Positions 1 through 11,239 of a stretch of 64,000 nucleotides of DNA are shown piece by piece; the first letter of the stretch is position 1; each line of letters begins with the position of its first letter. The notes under the pieces were generated by a model, which did no database searches, was not told where the DNA came from, and saw only the letters and a program-made list of their open reading frames with translations. The position numbers were made by a program, and so were the translations under genes. Where the stretch lies: positions 3,658,001 through 3,722,000 of the forward strand of contig NC_070564.1 of the NCBI RefSeq assembly GCF_026914185.1, in the 5' to 3' direction. Source of the stretch: Puccinia triticina (taxonomy: Eukaryota; Basidiomycota; Pucciniomycetes; Pucciniales; Pucciniaceae).

Positions 1-379
1 AACAGTCTCAGGGCTCAAAGCCTGATGGGCAAGATGGTTAAAAAGGTGTAACACAAACCCCTTTTTCTCTCACACATTGCAGGAACCTCTCCCTTATCTT
101 CTTCTCTGATCCAGGAGAGGAGTCTGTGAGATACCCAGGCACATGGACCAGAGTCTCTGCCCACTCCTGGGTCAATCATAGTCAAGGGAACTCAGGGCTC
201 CTCACCGAGACCCAAACACTGGCCCGGTTGAAAACCTACCACAAGGGCCTGCGGGGGGACCCTCAAGTCGCTGTGGCAACAGAAGGGGTCTGCCCGGAAC
301 CATGTGCAGAAGATGAATGAACGGAGACGGCTTGGACAGCTGGGATCCATGGTTTGCCAACCTGGGCTTGTCAGCCAGC
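1..379. other. Left-edge stretch without a recognisable gene
   Basis: No convincing coding region or RNA gene is visible. A 64-codon open frame at 126-320 on the plus strand has no recognisable features. The stretch ends at the target-site duplication of the MITE that starts at 387. Confidence 0.4.
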
Positions 380-386
380 ATCAGCC

Positions 387-809
387 CAACGGTGGGCCAG
401 CTAAGCTAACCGTAGCGTAGCGGAATTCCGCTAAACTTTAGCGTAGCGTTAGCGGAATTGGGCCTCTCTGCGCTAACGCTACGCGCAAAGGGTGCGCAGC
501 TAATTTAGCTGTTAGCGTAGCGTTAGCGCAGATGCGCGCAATTGCGCTAACGCTACACACGCAGGGCGCAAAAGAGCGCGCGCTACGGTGCGCCACAGTG
601 CTCTTAGCTGAAAAAAGGCCTTTTTTTCCGCTAAAAGCGCTGTAGCGCAGCATAGTGACTGTAGCGGCGCGCTAACACTAACAAACAATTGGCGCGCTGT
701 TAGCGCAGCGTAGCGGCGCTAACGCTACTCAAAATGGGCGGGCGCTTTTTGCCGCTACGCTAACGCTAAGTGGCCCTGTAGCGTAGTATAGTGTAGCAGC
801 CCACCGTTG
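387..809 (+). mobile_element. hAT-type MITE, copy 1
   Basis: A 423-bp element bounded by an 11-bp perfect terminal inverted repeat, CAACGGTGGGC at 387-397 and its complement at 799-809. It is flanked by a direct 7-bp duplication ATCAGCC at 380-386 and 810-816. The end fits the loose hAT terminal pattern (YARNG), and a 7-8 bp duplication is also hAT-like. The interior is almost entirely built from CGCTAACGCTA/TAGCGTTAGC motifs in both orientations, like the clustered subterminal transposase-binding sites of hAT elements. A second copy lies at 19388-19842. There is no coding capacity. Its ends differ from those of the autonomous hAT at 32769, so a different transposase probably mobilised it. 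Confidence 0.75.
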
Positions 810-852
810 ATCAGCCCCTCCCGCCTGGTCAACAATACCACAGCCTTGTCAA

Positions 853-1440
853 CTAGGCAGAGTGCCTCCCCCTGTGTTGAATAGGAAGAAGCTCCTGGTC
901 AAAAACAGGAAACCACATTGACCAGGAGCAATCCCTCCCAGTCAACAACACCATACAACAGACAGCCGGGGGCAGTACCTCCTGGCCACAACAACATCCA
1001 CCTGTTGACCGGGAGGAATCCCTCCTGGTCAACAACACCATACGGTCATAATTGAGTCTCAGCCCACTTGATGAATGGCACACACCGTTCATCAAGTGGG
1101 TACACAGCCCACTTGATGACCAGCACACACCGGTCATTAATTGGGCACACAGCCCACTTGATGACCGGCACACACCGGTCATGGAGTGGGTGCACAGCCC
1201 ACTTGATTACCAGCACACACCAGTAATCAAGAGGGTTGTATACCCACTCAATGACCAAACTATGCCGGTGAGTGGGTTGTGTACTTGATGACTGCACTAT
1301 GACCGGTGTGTGCCGGTCATTGAGTGGGTCCTGGTGTGTGCTGGTCATCAAGTGGGTTGTGTACCCACTTGATAACTGGACTTTGCCGGTGAGTGGGTTG
1401 TGTACCCAATCAATGACACCAGTGTGTGGCGGTCACACAG
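853..1440. repeat. Minisatellite of hairpin-forming units
   Basis: From about 1057 to 1440 a unit of roughly 46 bp repeats about eight times, degenerating to the right. Each unit is an inverted repeat: CCCACTTGATGACCGG, then a CACACA loop, then CCGGTCATCAAGTGGG or variants. From 853 to 1045 a related palindromic motif (TGGTCAACAACACCATA with CCTCCCAGTCAACA) repeats three to four times and recurs once near 1793-1825. Open frames through the array are by-products of the repeat. Similar stems occur at 32940-33075 and 40690-41000. Confidence 0.7.
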
Positions 1441-2039
1441 TAATTTAGGGACAAATCTGTTGCAGGGGATGCAAGATGAAAAGAACCAAAGTTCATGGTT
1501 GACAAACCTATGACACTTTGTGAGTGAGAAAGATGTTCTGATTCACTAAGAGGAAAACACCAGCAGTAATCTGGTATGGACTATATACAAGATTACTTGT
1601 GTTTTGATTGAAGCATACTACACATGATATATAAGCATATGGTTATCTCAACAAAATCATGTGTTGCAACACCCAGACGAGTTTGTTGGGGTTGCATCTT
1701 CAGTGACTGTGCGTGAATTTGTCTGGGTGTTGCACTGAAAAATGTGACACTTAACTCTTCACTGTGTCCTTGAAAGGGTTGTGTACCCACTTGACTGGGA
1801 GGGATTGCTCCCAGTCAACGCACTTGTACCCAGTTGAAGTGGATTGTGCAGTCCATTGTCCAGGCTGAGTGTCTGAGGACAGCTGGAGGCCCAGTGCTCA
1901 AAATTGAGCACTGGGCTGTGCCTTGTGGCTTAGGACCAGGCCATGCTGAGCTAGGCTGGAAGAACCCAGGTACTGATCAAAGTACTAGCATGGTAACTGC
2001 ATGCCAACAGACCTCAGTTTCTCAAGTTTTTTTTGGTGT
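1441..2039. other. Intergenic, no gene seen
   Basis: AT-rich spacer between the minisatellite and the next MITE. It contains a stray palindromic copy of the CCAGTCAAC motif near 1793-1825 and otherwise no recognisable feature. Confidence 0.4.
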
Positions 2040-2220
2040 CTGAAACAAATACAATACATGGAGTGTATATGGTAAACATTTTTCATTGAAGATGCCTATC
2101 TATTTGTTTCTAGCCATTATCTTGTATATTGTGGCTAAAAACAAAAACTTGCACATGGAGGTATGCATCTTCAATGAAAAATATTTACCATATACGCTCC
2201 ATGTGTTGTATTTATTTCAG
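2040..2220. mobile_element. Small palindromic MITE
   Basis: A 181-bp sequence whose two ends are long imperfect inverted repeats. The left end starts CTGAAACAAATACAATAC and continues to about 2094; the right end is its complement from about 2165 to 2220. The trinucleotide TGT flanks it on both sides (2037-2039 and 2221-2223), which could be a 3-bp target duplication. It has no coding capacity. The superfamily is not assigned. Confidence 0.6.
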
Positions 2221-2281
2221 TGTTGGTGTTAGATAATCCCAGCCAAAAGCCACATTTGAATTTATGTCTATGCAGTTATGA

Positions 2282-2566
2282 TTTGATTTCGAAGACCGCT
2301 ACAGCTCCCGCCGATACCGTAAGTACCAGATTGTATACCCGATTTACATGTATCAGAGTGCATGGGGCCCTCCTCCGATGGATAGGAATGTGTACACCAG
2401 CGAGGTTTCAGCGCTCACAAAGGCCCTGATCGACCCGAATCGGCGCAAAAACCGTGCATTAACGAAGCATGTGAGAGCCAGGAAGCCCGGGGCAGGCCCG
2501 CGGCCGAAGCCGGCGCCGGGGCGTTCCGCCGCTCCCTCCCTGCGCGGCACACGCGAGCAGAGATAA
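2282..2566 (+). CDS. Possible terminal exon or gene fragment, unknown protein
   Basis: An open frame without a start of its own begins just after a possible acceptor (TATGTCTATGCAG, ending near 2275) and runs to TAA at 2564-2566. The first part reads as real protein, rich in Tyr and Arg (RYSSRRYRKYQIVYP, then MYQSAWGPPPMDRNVYTSE). The last 35 residues are basic and Pro/Ala-rich low complexity. No upstream exons could be joined to it, because a MITE and repeats lie immediately to the left. It may be the last exon of a gene whose 5' part was displaced, or a relic. The family is not recognised. Confidence 0.35.
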   Translation, partial: FDFEDRYSSRRYRKYQIVYPIYMYQSAWGPPPMDRNVYTSEVSALTKALIDPNRRKNRALTKHVRARKPGAGPRPKPAPGRSAAPSLRGTREQR

Positions 2567-3431
2567 ATATAGCACAACAAAAACAACCCCGGGGGGGTTT
2601 GTTTTTGTTTGTAGAATTTGTAAGGCAGAGAGAAACGGGTGGGCGGTCCCTGTCCAAGCAGGCCAAAAAGACGCGGGTCGGGGAGAGAGGAGGGGGAGGA
2701 GGGCCCGGACGACGCGGCCAGGAACGCGAGGACGGATCGGGCCAAGACCGGAAACCGAAGAAGCGCCCCGAAGCGGCCGCGGCGTGGTTTCGGCCTTGGT
2801 CGCGGCGCCTCGTTCTCCCTGGCCTGTCTTCCCGAGGCCTTCCTCCCGGCCGCTCTCTCGTCCGTCCTTCGTCTTTTCGGCTCTCCTTCTTGCGGGGGTG
2901 TTTCCTGCTACTGGTAAAATAGTGCGGGTTTCTGTTGTGATGGAAATGGAAAGAAAAGAAAGGAGCGAGAGAGAAGAAGCGTCTTGGGTGTCCATATCTT
3001 AGGGACTTTCCAACGCCCGTGTCGTCCATGTTGTCACCGCTCATTATTTTCTAGATTTTGTTTGTTCTCACACGTCTTCCTCTTCTCTTCGCCCGTCCCA
3101 TCTCCTCTCATCTATGCAATGTGTGCCTACCTCTCAACACCAGCACCCCGGCGCCCAACCACCAACCCAGAAAAAGAAATGTTCTCACAACAAACAACGA
3201 CCTACAAAAAAGCCCCACCCACAGTCAGCTGTTCCAAGTATCGTGACACGGGGTGCGGAGACCAGCAGCACGGGAAAAAAGAGAGAAACTCACGAGCGAG
3301 TAAAAAAAAGAAGAAACAAGAAATCGTGCATGATAAGTTAACCAAAGAGAGAGAGAATACAAGAACACCAGCGTCCACAGACTCCCCACTCTCCCCGAGC
3401 ATGAACAATAAGGGAGAGGGAAGGTGGGGGG
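2567..3431. other. GC-rich spacer, no gene resolved
   Basis: Very GC-rich to about 2900, so several frames are open by composition alone on both strands. From about 3040 to 3430 it becomes A-rich on the plus strand. It would hold the 3' end of the F-box/WD40 gene, which stops at 3432 on the minus strand. I see no domain or splice logic supporting a gene here. Confidence 0.4.
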
Positions 3432-6400
3432 TCAATCGGAAGACGGTCCGGGAGACGAGTCGCGATAGCGGTCGCCGCAGAAGTCGAGTGCATAGAGCAG
3501 CCCGTCGCTGCACCCGACGACCAACTGATCGCTGGACAACGACATACACGTCTACCCCCATCCACCGGCATCATCAACAACCCTTCCCAATGAGCGCGAG
3601 AGAGGGAGAGGGGGGGAAACGCACGGGGTTGCGGGACGAGACGCGGGCGTCGGCGTCGAGCCAAGCGCCGCCGATCGGCTGCAGTCCATCGGCGTCCGTC
3701 TCCTCGTCCTCCTCGTCGTTGGCTCCCTGTTGGTCGCTAGGATGTTCGGGCAGATGGCCGATGACTGTTTGCAGCAGCGACAAGATCAGCGGGTGTGCGG
3801 GTGTGCGGGAGCGAGCGGGGACGGACAGATGCGCATGTCGTCGCCGAGCCGGGTGGCGAACCTGGGCGCGGCCGCGAACCTGCGCTTGAGCACGTCGAGG
3901 GTGCCCGAGTTGAGCTCGTGGGTGATGGGCGTGCGGGAGATGAGCCGGGGGGGCGCGGCCAGGTCCACACTCGGCAGCCCATCCGCCCCGCACCCCGTCG
4001 CATCTAGGTTGTACTCCAGCTGGAAGATCGTCGTTTTCGTCGCGATGATCACCCGCCGGGCTTCGGCCACGAACCATCTGGAGAACAAGAGCTTCTTCTC
4101 AGCCAGAAGGAAAAAACGGGGGGAAGCGGGGGAGGGGAGCGTAACTGGAAAACCTCGCCGCCCGGCGACGGCTTGTCCGCGCCCCGCTCGTAGCTCGTCT
4201 GCACCTTGTGCTGCGAGACGAGCTCCCGCTTGGCGATGCTGAAGCAGCGGATGACGCCGTCCACCTGGACACTACTGAACGTCGCGCCGAAGAGCGAGAT
4301 CGCCGCACACGGGTTCGTCTGTTGGCCTACACAAAACACTACTTAACACAAGACCAAGAAAAAAAGGGGGAGAGGGACTCACCGAACTTGACGATCCGCG
4401 TCCCTTCGCGCCAGTTCCAGACGACCAATGCTTTGTCGTAGCCCCCCGACACCAGGTATTGGCTGTTCATTGCCAAGGTCCGGATGCCCTGTGGCCAGTC
4501 GGAATGGGAGAATCAGTGGCCTGTTTTTCGGGAGAAGAGATACGGAAAAGGGGCACCTTGTTGTGGCCAGATAGCGTGCTTAGGATTGTGCCGGTCATCG
4601 AGATAAGAAAGACCCGGCCCACATCGTTGCCTACACGCCACCCACACATTAACAACAAGCTTTGGGGGAGAAGAAGGGGGGTGACGGACCGCCGGCAGCA
4701 ATGACCCCAGTGGGCCCGTACTGGCCGAAGAAGTCGAGCGAGGAGACGGGCGCGGGCATCTTGACGATCTTGAGACAGTTACTGGAGCGGACGTTCCAGA
4801 TGCGCAGCGAGCCGTCGAGGGATCCGGTGACGAGAGTGACGCCTCGGAGCTTGATGGCTCCGATCGAGCCTGTTTTCCCACCATCAGCACGGGATAGAAG
4901 GGGGAGAGAGCGCGAGAAGAGACGGACCCGAATGGCCCTTCAGGACGACGACTCGCTGGGCTCGGCCCTTCCGCCAGTTCTCCTCCCGGTAATGCAGCCC
5001 TTTATAGAGCCCGAACCAGCCCGAACTGCTATCTTCCTGCGGCCTGGGGGGCTCGTCGTCGCGCGAGGTGAGGGCCAGCGACAGACTGCGCCAGATCTCC
5101 CGGCCCGACCCCATCACCACCTCGTTCCTGCCCCCCTCGACCCCACCAACAGCAACAGAATCAGCAGCTGTGTGCGCCCGTGCGCGCGTGGAGCGGGCTC
5201 TCTTACCAGCGGTGTGAAACCTGCGCATGGAGAAAATGTGGACCCGCGTTAACTTCACCTAAAGAAACAGACTTTTGCAGAGAGTTGGGATGGAGGACTA
5301 GGAGAGACGGACGCAGCGGGCGTTCAAGATGGACCCCAGGTCCAGATACAGCAGACATTTCACGGCGAGATCGTCCGGCAGATGGCCAATAACTAAGCCA
5401 TTCGGCCCCGACGTCAGTCTTTTTGTTCTCGCAGGAGTGCGGGGGTGGAGAGAAGAGGGGCTACGAACAGTCGCGGCGGGACCGTTCGATCTGCTCGAGG
5501 TACCTGCGCAGGCTGGATATGTCTCCGGGAACGGCGGCCTCCAGCAACAGATGCAATCTGTGATAAAAAAAAAAACAGGGATGAATCGGTGTGTGTGTGT
5601 GTGTGTGTGTGTGTGTGGAGGAGAGAGGAGGAGGACGGACGGACAGATGGAGACGGCTGGGCGGGGGCAGCGTGCGGAAGTATCGGCGCAGGTCGAGGTC
5701 ATTGGACGCGGACAAGACGTCGACTATCGATCCCTGAGGCCTCGGCGGGGCCTGCGCAGCCTTTCCACAAACCAGGAGCGTCAGCAACGGAGGCAATGAA
5801 GGTGTGGGGGAGGGGGAGGGGGGGAGACCTGGGCGTGCTGTTCGCGGAGGGTCTGCTTGGCAGCGAGGGCAGTGAGCCGGCGGATCTCGGCCTGGTCGGC
5901 CTCGAGCCGGTCCTGCAGCAGCTTGATCTCCGCGTGCAGGAGGTGGATCGTCATCGCCGATCCGTGGTCGGCCGAGCTCAGGACCCGGCGGAGGCCGCTG
6001 AGCTGGCGGGCATGCGTCTGGATCACCGTCTGGATCGCCGCGTGCATCTTCACACATACACTCCACTCAGTTTTTGTTGAGATGGTTGGGGGAGGGGAGG
6101 GGGACTGACTTCGGCGTCGAGCTCGGCCTGCTCGGGGACCTGAGTGACCAGGTCGTCGTCCTCGTTGTCAGTCGAGGCTTGGTCGGCCGTGGAGGGTGCA
6201 GAGGGGCCGGGGCTGGGCTGGTTGATGGGGGGGAGGGATGAGGCGGAGGGGATGCGGGGCTTGGCGAGCAGCTGGCGATGGTGGCCGAGCGAGGAGCGTG
6301 TGAGCGGGGAGGGCGTGGCGCAGAGGGACTGGGGCCGGCTGCTTGTGGAGGTGGCGATGCTGGTGGTGGACGGGGTGCGTGCCAGGGGGCTGCTCGAGTA

Positions 6401-6538
6401 GGCCGCTGACCGCCGCCGGCTGGCCGGGCTGCTGTTGATGCTGTCCGGTGCCGCCGGGCTCGACTGGGGCAGCGACCGGCGTGCTGCTGCTGTCCTCGGC
6501 GTGGTGCTTGCCGTCGTTTTCGGCGTGGTGTTCGCCAT
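3432..6538 (-). CDS. F-box/WD40-repeat protein, 14 exons
   Basis: Predicted substrate adaptor of an SCF ubiquitin ligase (Cdc4/Met30/Fbxw class). The start is an ATG at 6538 in the context ACCATGG. Deduced exons: 6538-6110, 6047-5829, 5733-5645, 5557-5469, 5392-5313, 5258-5207, 5167-4928, 4869-4690, 4630-4557, 4488-4383, 4326-4146, 4077-3827, 3764-3625 and 3551-3432; all phases agree and give 749 residues. Order: a Ser/Thr/Pro-rich N-terminus (about 1-143), a coiled coil (about 150-215), then an F-box ([19 protein letters not shown]) near residue 280. A linker with an aromatic, NW-containing segment leads into WD40 blades, seen as [52 protein letters not shown] and, at the end, [14 protein letters not shown]. 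An acidic insert ([13 protein letters not shown]) lies before the last blade. Weak points are GTCCGT-type donors and one 39-bp intron (5206-5168). The target of the ligase is unknown. Confidence 0.82.
5589..5617. repeat. (GT)n microsatellite in an F-box gene intron
   Basis: About 14 uninterrupted GT dinucleotides lie inside the intron between exons 3 and 4 of the F-box/WD40 gene. Next to it is an A-run at 5567-5577. Length polymorphism is likely. Confidence 0.9.
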
Positions 6539-7297
6539 GGTCTTCGCTGCTTGTTTGTTTGTTTTTCTGATTTTTTTTGGTTGTGGTTGGCTCTCCACCC
6601 GATGGCCTGAGGGGTGTCACTCCCTGATCGGCAGAGTTCACAAGAAAAACCCAGAATCACTCCAACTAACCCCCAGCTTGGCAATTGTTTTAGACTTTTT
6701 CTCGGCAAGTCCTCCCTTCTTCATCCGCAGCTCTCTATCTGGTCCAACTGATTTTGCCACTCTGCAAGCAGTACCTCCAGCTGGCGGGAATTCTTCGATC
6801 ATTTACCAAAAGCAGAAAAGAACTCTTGTCATTGAGTTGGCACAACAATTTCAGTCAATGTTATGATTTATCATGAGCTGCCACGCGACGTTCGCACTTG
6901 GGGCAGGGGGGACTTGGTAAGCACACATGGTTTTGAATTTTTACAGTGGTTGGAAGGAGGTTGTGTGTGATTGTACATGAACGAGTCAACCAACTGCACA
7001 ATGGTACCCCAGTTGTAACGGATATCCAGCGGCTTAGGAAACCGCAACCACTTGAATGTCTCAAGGAGATAGAGGCTAGTCATCAATGATGGCACGGATG
7101 AGGAAAATGAACCACGGCTGCGAGAAAGTTGCATAACATTGTCCAGGAAGTTATACAGGTAAAGGAAGACTGTGCACATGCGAAGAGAAGAAAAGAGACA
7201 AAACGGTGTACATGGCTACATGGCGAGTTACATGGCGTGGAGCCTGAAGAGGCAAGGGAGTCTCCCTAGCGAGGGTAACAACAGAAAAAGCAATGAT
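6539..7297. other. Spacer between two minus-strand genes
   Basis: Upstream region of the F-box/WD40 gene and 3' flank of the secreted Ser/Gln-rich gene. It has no convincing open frame or element. The promoter of the F-box gene should lie at about 6540-6900; no clear TATA element was found. Confidence 0.4.
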
Positions 7298-9125
7298 CTA
7301 CTTCTTCTGGAAGGCCGACTGTTGGAAGACTGGGCCGAGCGAGGGCATGATGGGCTGCATGACCGAGGCGAAGTCCTGGGGGAAGATGCTGGTGGAGCTG
7401 ACAGCCGAAGAGGCCGAGGTCCGTTGGTAGAACTGCTGGAACGACGAGCTGAGCGACGCCAAGGCTATAAAGAAGGCGGTGGGTCAATGAGGAGTAACCA
7501 AAGTAGACATGAATGATAGGGGCTTACGAGACGCGATTTGGCTCAAGGCATCTCCGCCAAAGCTGGTCTGCAGCGAGCTCACAAAGTTGGTGAATTGGCT
7601 AAAGGTGCTCGAGGCGATGCTACCGAATTGGCCCGGGCTCTAAAACCACCAAAGAGGGAGACTTAGCAAGCTACTTTGCTGATGTATTTTGCTTGTTGGC
7701 TGCTTACTTTGAAGCAGGTGCCGCAGTTGTTGGCTTGGCTCAGGACGGCCTGGAAGGACCGGGCGAGTTGCTGGCATCGCTGGAACGCGATGTCGCGAGT
7801 GAGCTGGCCGGCCGCGAGCTGAGACTGGAAGCCGCCGATGAGCCCGTTCAAGCTTTGGAAGCTGGAGCTGACGGACGAGACGCTCGAGCTCTGCTGGCTG
7901 GACGAGAAGCTGCTGCCGCCGGCGCCGAACCCACCAGCCTGGAAGCTGTTGCTGCTGGATTGCTGGTTAAAGCTGTTGGCGCTGAACTGCTGGACGACCG
8001 AGGGCATGATGCCTTGGAAGACCGGGCCGAAGTTCTGCGGGATGAGGCTGCTGGTGCTGATCGCAGAGGAAGCGGACGTCCTCTGGAAGAACTGCTGGAA
8101 GGACGAGGTGAGACCCGACAAGGCTGCGGGGAAACAAAAGGGTCAATGCCAGTGCACATGGCTGTAGAGACTGTTAAGGGCTCACGAGACGCGATTCGGC
8201 TGAAGGCGCTTCCATCAAAGCTGGTTTGCAACGAGCTCACAAAGTTGGTGAACTGGATCAAGGTGCTCGAGGCGATGCTGCCGAATTGACCGATCTGAAA
8301 CAAGAAGACGGAGGATGAGCAAGTTGCCCTGATGGCTGAGTCTTGGCAAGAGCTGCTCACGTTGAAGCAAGTGGCACAGTTGGTGGCTTGGCTCAAGACG
8401 GCCTGGAGGGACTGGGCAAGTTGCTGGCATCGCTGGAACGCGAGGTCCCGAGTGAGCTGGCCGGCCGCGAGCTGGGATTGGAAGCCGCCGATGAGCCCAT
8501 TCAAGCTTTGGAAGCTGGAGCTGACCGACGAGACGCTCGAGCTTTGCTGGCTGGACGAAAAGCTGCTGCCGCCGGCGCCGAAACCACCGAGACCTCCAGC
8601 TTGGTATCCCCCAGCCTGGAAGCTGTTGGCATTCGCGCTGTTGGCACTCATAGCATTGTAGCCGCCGCCTTGAAAGTTACCGAAGCCGGCCGCTCCGCCA
8701 AAGCCTGGGTCAACATCACCGCCGAACGCGAGTCCATTGCCGAGACCGCCATTGTAAACGGAGCCCGAGTTGTGGCTGTTGACAGAGTTGCTGGTGTCGG
8801 AGCTGCTCATGCTATTGCTCCATGGGGTGGAGGACGCTTGCGAGGCGTGGCTCCGATCAGCACTGGCGGCGTCTTGCGAGTATTGGGCGAAGCCACGAGG
8901 AGCGTGACTGAGGCGGAGCAAGCAAGCGTCAGTAACAGTCAAGCACATCGCCACCGGTCCACTGGCACTACTCACGTGGTGGGGGTAGCAAAGGCAGCTG
9001 CAGGAAACAGAGGAAGAACAGCGCAGTGAGTGAGCTTTGGGTGCAGGGAGGAGCGTCAGAAAGAAAGTGAGGTGTGTGAACGTACCGGTGGCCAAAAGGC
9101 AAGCAACGTAAACAGTGGACAACAT
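7298..9125 (-). CDS. Secreted Ser/Gln/Gly-rich protein with two repeated modules, 7 exons
   Basis: Deduced exons 9125-9086, 8997-8976, 8907-8361, 8294-8186, 8123-7708, 7639-7528 and 7464-7298 give 470 residues with consistent phases. The first two tiny exons encode a signal peptide (MLSTVYVACLLATAAFA) and a short mature start. A Gly/Asn-rich stretch follows, then two copies of a module: a Ser/Gln run, LNGLIGGFQSQLAAGQLTRD, AFQRCQQLA and NCxTCF (three cysteines per module). After each comes a short exon reading QFGSIASSTxxQFTNFVSSL. Exons 3-4 and 5-6 are clearly duplicates of each other, with the same boundary phases. It is presumably exported, perhaps to the cell wall or host interface; no enzymatic domain is visible. 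The architecture resembles serine-rich secreted proteins of rust fungi, but I cannot name the family. Confidence 0.8.
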
Positions 9126-9262
9126 GGCGGCGGGTGTGGGGGGTTTTGCTGGTTGAAAGGAAAGACTGGTGGAGGGAAGGAATTCCGGTGTGGTAGGTGC
9201 TATGTACAAAGTGGTGGATGGTGAGGGATGGGGATTGGAGAACAGGGGGGAAAGGCCGCTGG

Positions 9263-9269
9263 TTTTATA
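9263..9269 (-). promoter_or_regulatory. TATA-like element of the secreted Ser/Gln-rich gene
   Basis: On the minus strand the sequence CTATAAAAC lies about 138 bp upstream of the ATG at 9125, embedded in a GC-rich stretch. The distance leaves room for a 5' leader. No other TATA-like string occurs nearby. Confidence 0.4.
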
Positions 9270-10493
9270 GGCCTTTGGATCCGCTTCGCCTCCGTGAAGC
9301 TGCTCACAAGACCAACTCGGGAGACATGTGGGTGTGCAAGTCCTGGCAGACGAGCAGCCACAGGACGAGCCCTGAGGATGGCTGCCTATGCTCATCCGAC
9401 AAGCCGTCGGATCCCAGAGCCGCGAAGGACCACGGAATGGCCGCATCCGGTGGGGCCGTTGCTGGCGCACCCGTGGCTCTGCTGGTGCCGTCTGCGTGCG
9501 GAGGCCATCATGCGAGGCAGAGGCCCCAGTTGATCGAGATGGCCAGAGGGACGCGGGCAGTCCGCGGAAAGCTTTCCGCTCCTCCACCCTTCTCGTCTCA
9601 GGAGGCTGCCAAAACACTAGGCGATCGTCACAGCCTCTGCGCATCTGACGGGTACACGGGTTTCACTGTTGGGCACATATTTATCTTCATATGATGGGGG
9701 TATGATGTGGACGACAGTGGTTCATTCTTCGTCGCATCGTTGTGGAGAGGGAGGCCTTTCCCCTCTGCAGTCTGACTAGGGATACGCTAGGGCTTTTCCT
9801 ATGATTCGATATTAATCCGAGGCTATAACGTCCCCGCTTAAGTGGTGCCTTGTATTTTAATAGTAGCAAATATGCCGACGAGCACGGGACACGACATGTA
9901 ACCAGCGGGGCCACATCCTGAATAATTGTGTTGCAGGGCATGACGATCAACTGTATTCGATGTGTCATCAGTCTTTCCAGCATTGAGCCGTAGTGACCAA
10001 ATGATTGCGCAGACATCGTGAAGTAGAAAACTGTTATGGCCTGGTGTATACCTCTCCGGGGGAGAGTTGATGCCCGCTACGATCGTGTAGTCGGGTGGTG
10101 CCTTTTCTTCCTTCCCCGGGGTTTTTACAAAAACAACCATTGCCGAGCAACAAGACAACAATCGTCGAGAAATCGCAAAGTGTGAGACTCCGGTTGATTG
10201 AAGCGCAGGATAAACCGGCGACCCTGTCGGCAGGGGATTCACCCACTCTATATAAAAAACAGAGCTGCCCTCGATATCATTTCCCCCTCTCAATTCTTTG
10301 AAGAAGTCCCTCACTGGAACACTCACATACCGGACATTCAGCCTGGTGCTGAACAAAATAACAGGAGCAGTGCTTCTTCATGATCTCAAACATCATCATC
10401 ACTCGATCATTTTCATTATAAAATTATCGCCGCCTAATCGAAGCCCAAACCAACCTACCTCTAGCAGCATCTCACTTCTATATCCAACCAAAC
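9270..10493. other. Intergenic region between divergent secreted-protein genes
   Basis: This 1.2-kb spacer separates the minus-strand Ser/Gln-rich gene from the plus-strand six-cysteine gene and should contain both promoters. A TTATAAAA-like string lies at about 10417-10424, some 70 bp before the ATG at 10494. No other feature is supported. Confidence 0.4.
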
Positions 10494-11094
10494 ATGAAGT
10501 CGATTCGCTGCATTACCCTCCTTCTGCTCTTATCCTTGGCATCGGGCGTCTGGACCTTCAAATGTAAAAAGGCAAAACCTAACGGTGACTGTGTGCCAGC
10601 TGGCAACGGGACACGTGAGTTGTACTTTGTTTGTCCGTTTTTCATGAAAGACCCAAAGGGAAGTACAAATACCAAAAGGTTTTATGGATATGTTTCTGAC
10701 TTTGTGTAATCTACAGCTGTTGCTGCTACCGCTGGAGCAGGACGTAAGAAGAAAAACCTCACGTGTGCTAAGAATAATCAGGCTCTATGTTGTAGTAAAG
10801 CTGCGGTGAGTACTAGTAATTTCATCTTTATTCCCACATGTCTTTATACTATTCACTGTTGACCCAAGAGCTGACAAGATTGAAAAAAAACTGGTCCCTT
10901 GAATTGAACAGGGTGAGCTTGCGGCGGCAGATGTTACTGACAAGACAACGTGCACAGCTCCTCCCAAGAAGAAACAAAAAAAGGGAAAGAAAAAAGGCGG
11001 GGGAAAGGGGAGGAAGAAGGGGGGAATTGCTGGTGCCATTGCTGCCCTCACTGGTGGAGGAGGTGCGGCGAAAGGAGGCACTGCTGGCACATAG
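10494..11094 (+). CDS. Small secreted six-cysteine protein, paralog A
   Basis: Exons 10494-10614, 10717-10805 and 10912-11094 join in phase to give 130 residues. The N-terminus is a strong signal peptide (MKSIRCITLLLLLSLASGVWT). The mature part has six cysteines: two in exon 1, three in exon 2 (LTC and then a CC pair) and one early in exon 3. The tail is Lys- then Gly/Ala-rich (KKKQKKGKKKGGGKG). A paralog at 16500-17043 has the same intron phases (1 and 0) and cysteine layout. An AATAAA lies at 11132-11137. A secreted candidate effector or extracellular protein is the reasonable guess; function is unknown. Confidence 0.8.
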
Positions 11095-11239
11095 GCCAAC
11101 TGGTCTAGGATGACACACAGGCCAGAGCCAAAATAAAAAAGACACTATTGATCTATTCTTGATTCATGGGTATTATTATAGCTTATACCCGCATTAATTT
11201 TTACAAACCTTCAGTAAAGAAGTGAATGACTATATATTT

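Noticed and set aside
1046..1351. Open frames with repeating HTPVI/DDRCVPVIKWA peptides
   Set aside because: They are direct translations of the hairpin minisatellite and occur on both strands.
1057..1440. Regular repeats considered as a CRISPR-like array
   Set aside because: The genome is eukaryotic, the units are contiguous degenerate palindromes without unique spacers of fixed length, and there are no cas genes.
2415..3044. A 209-codon minus-strand frame beginning MSGDNMDD
   Set aside because: The translation is mostly Arg/Pro low complexity and overlaps equally open frames on the other strand. There is no splice or domain support.
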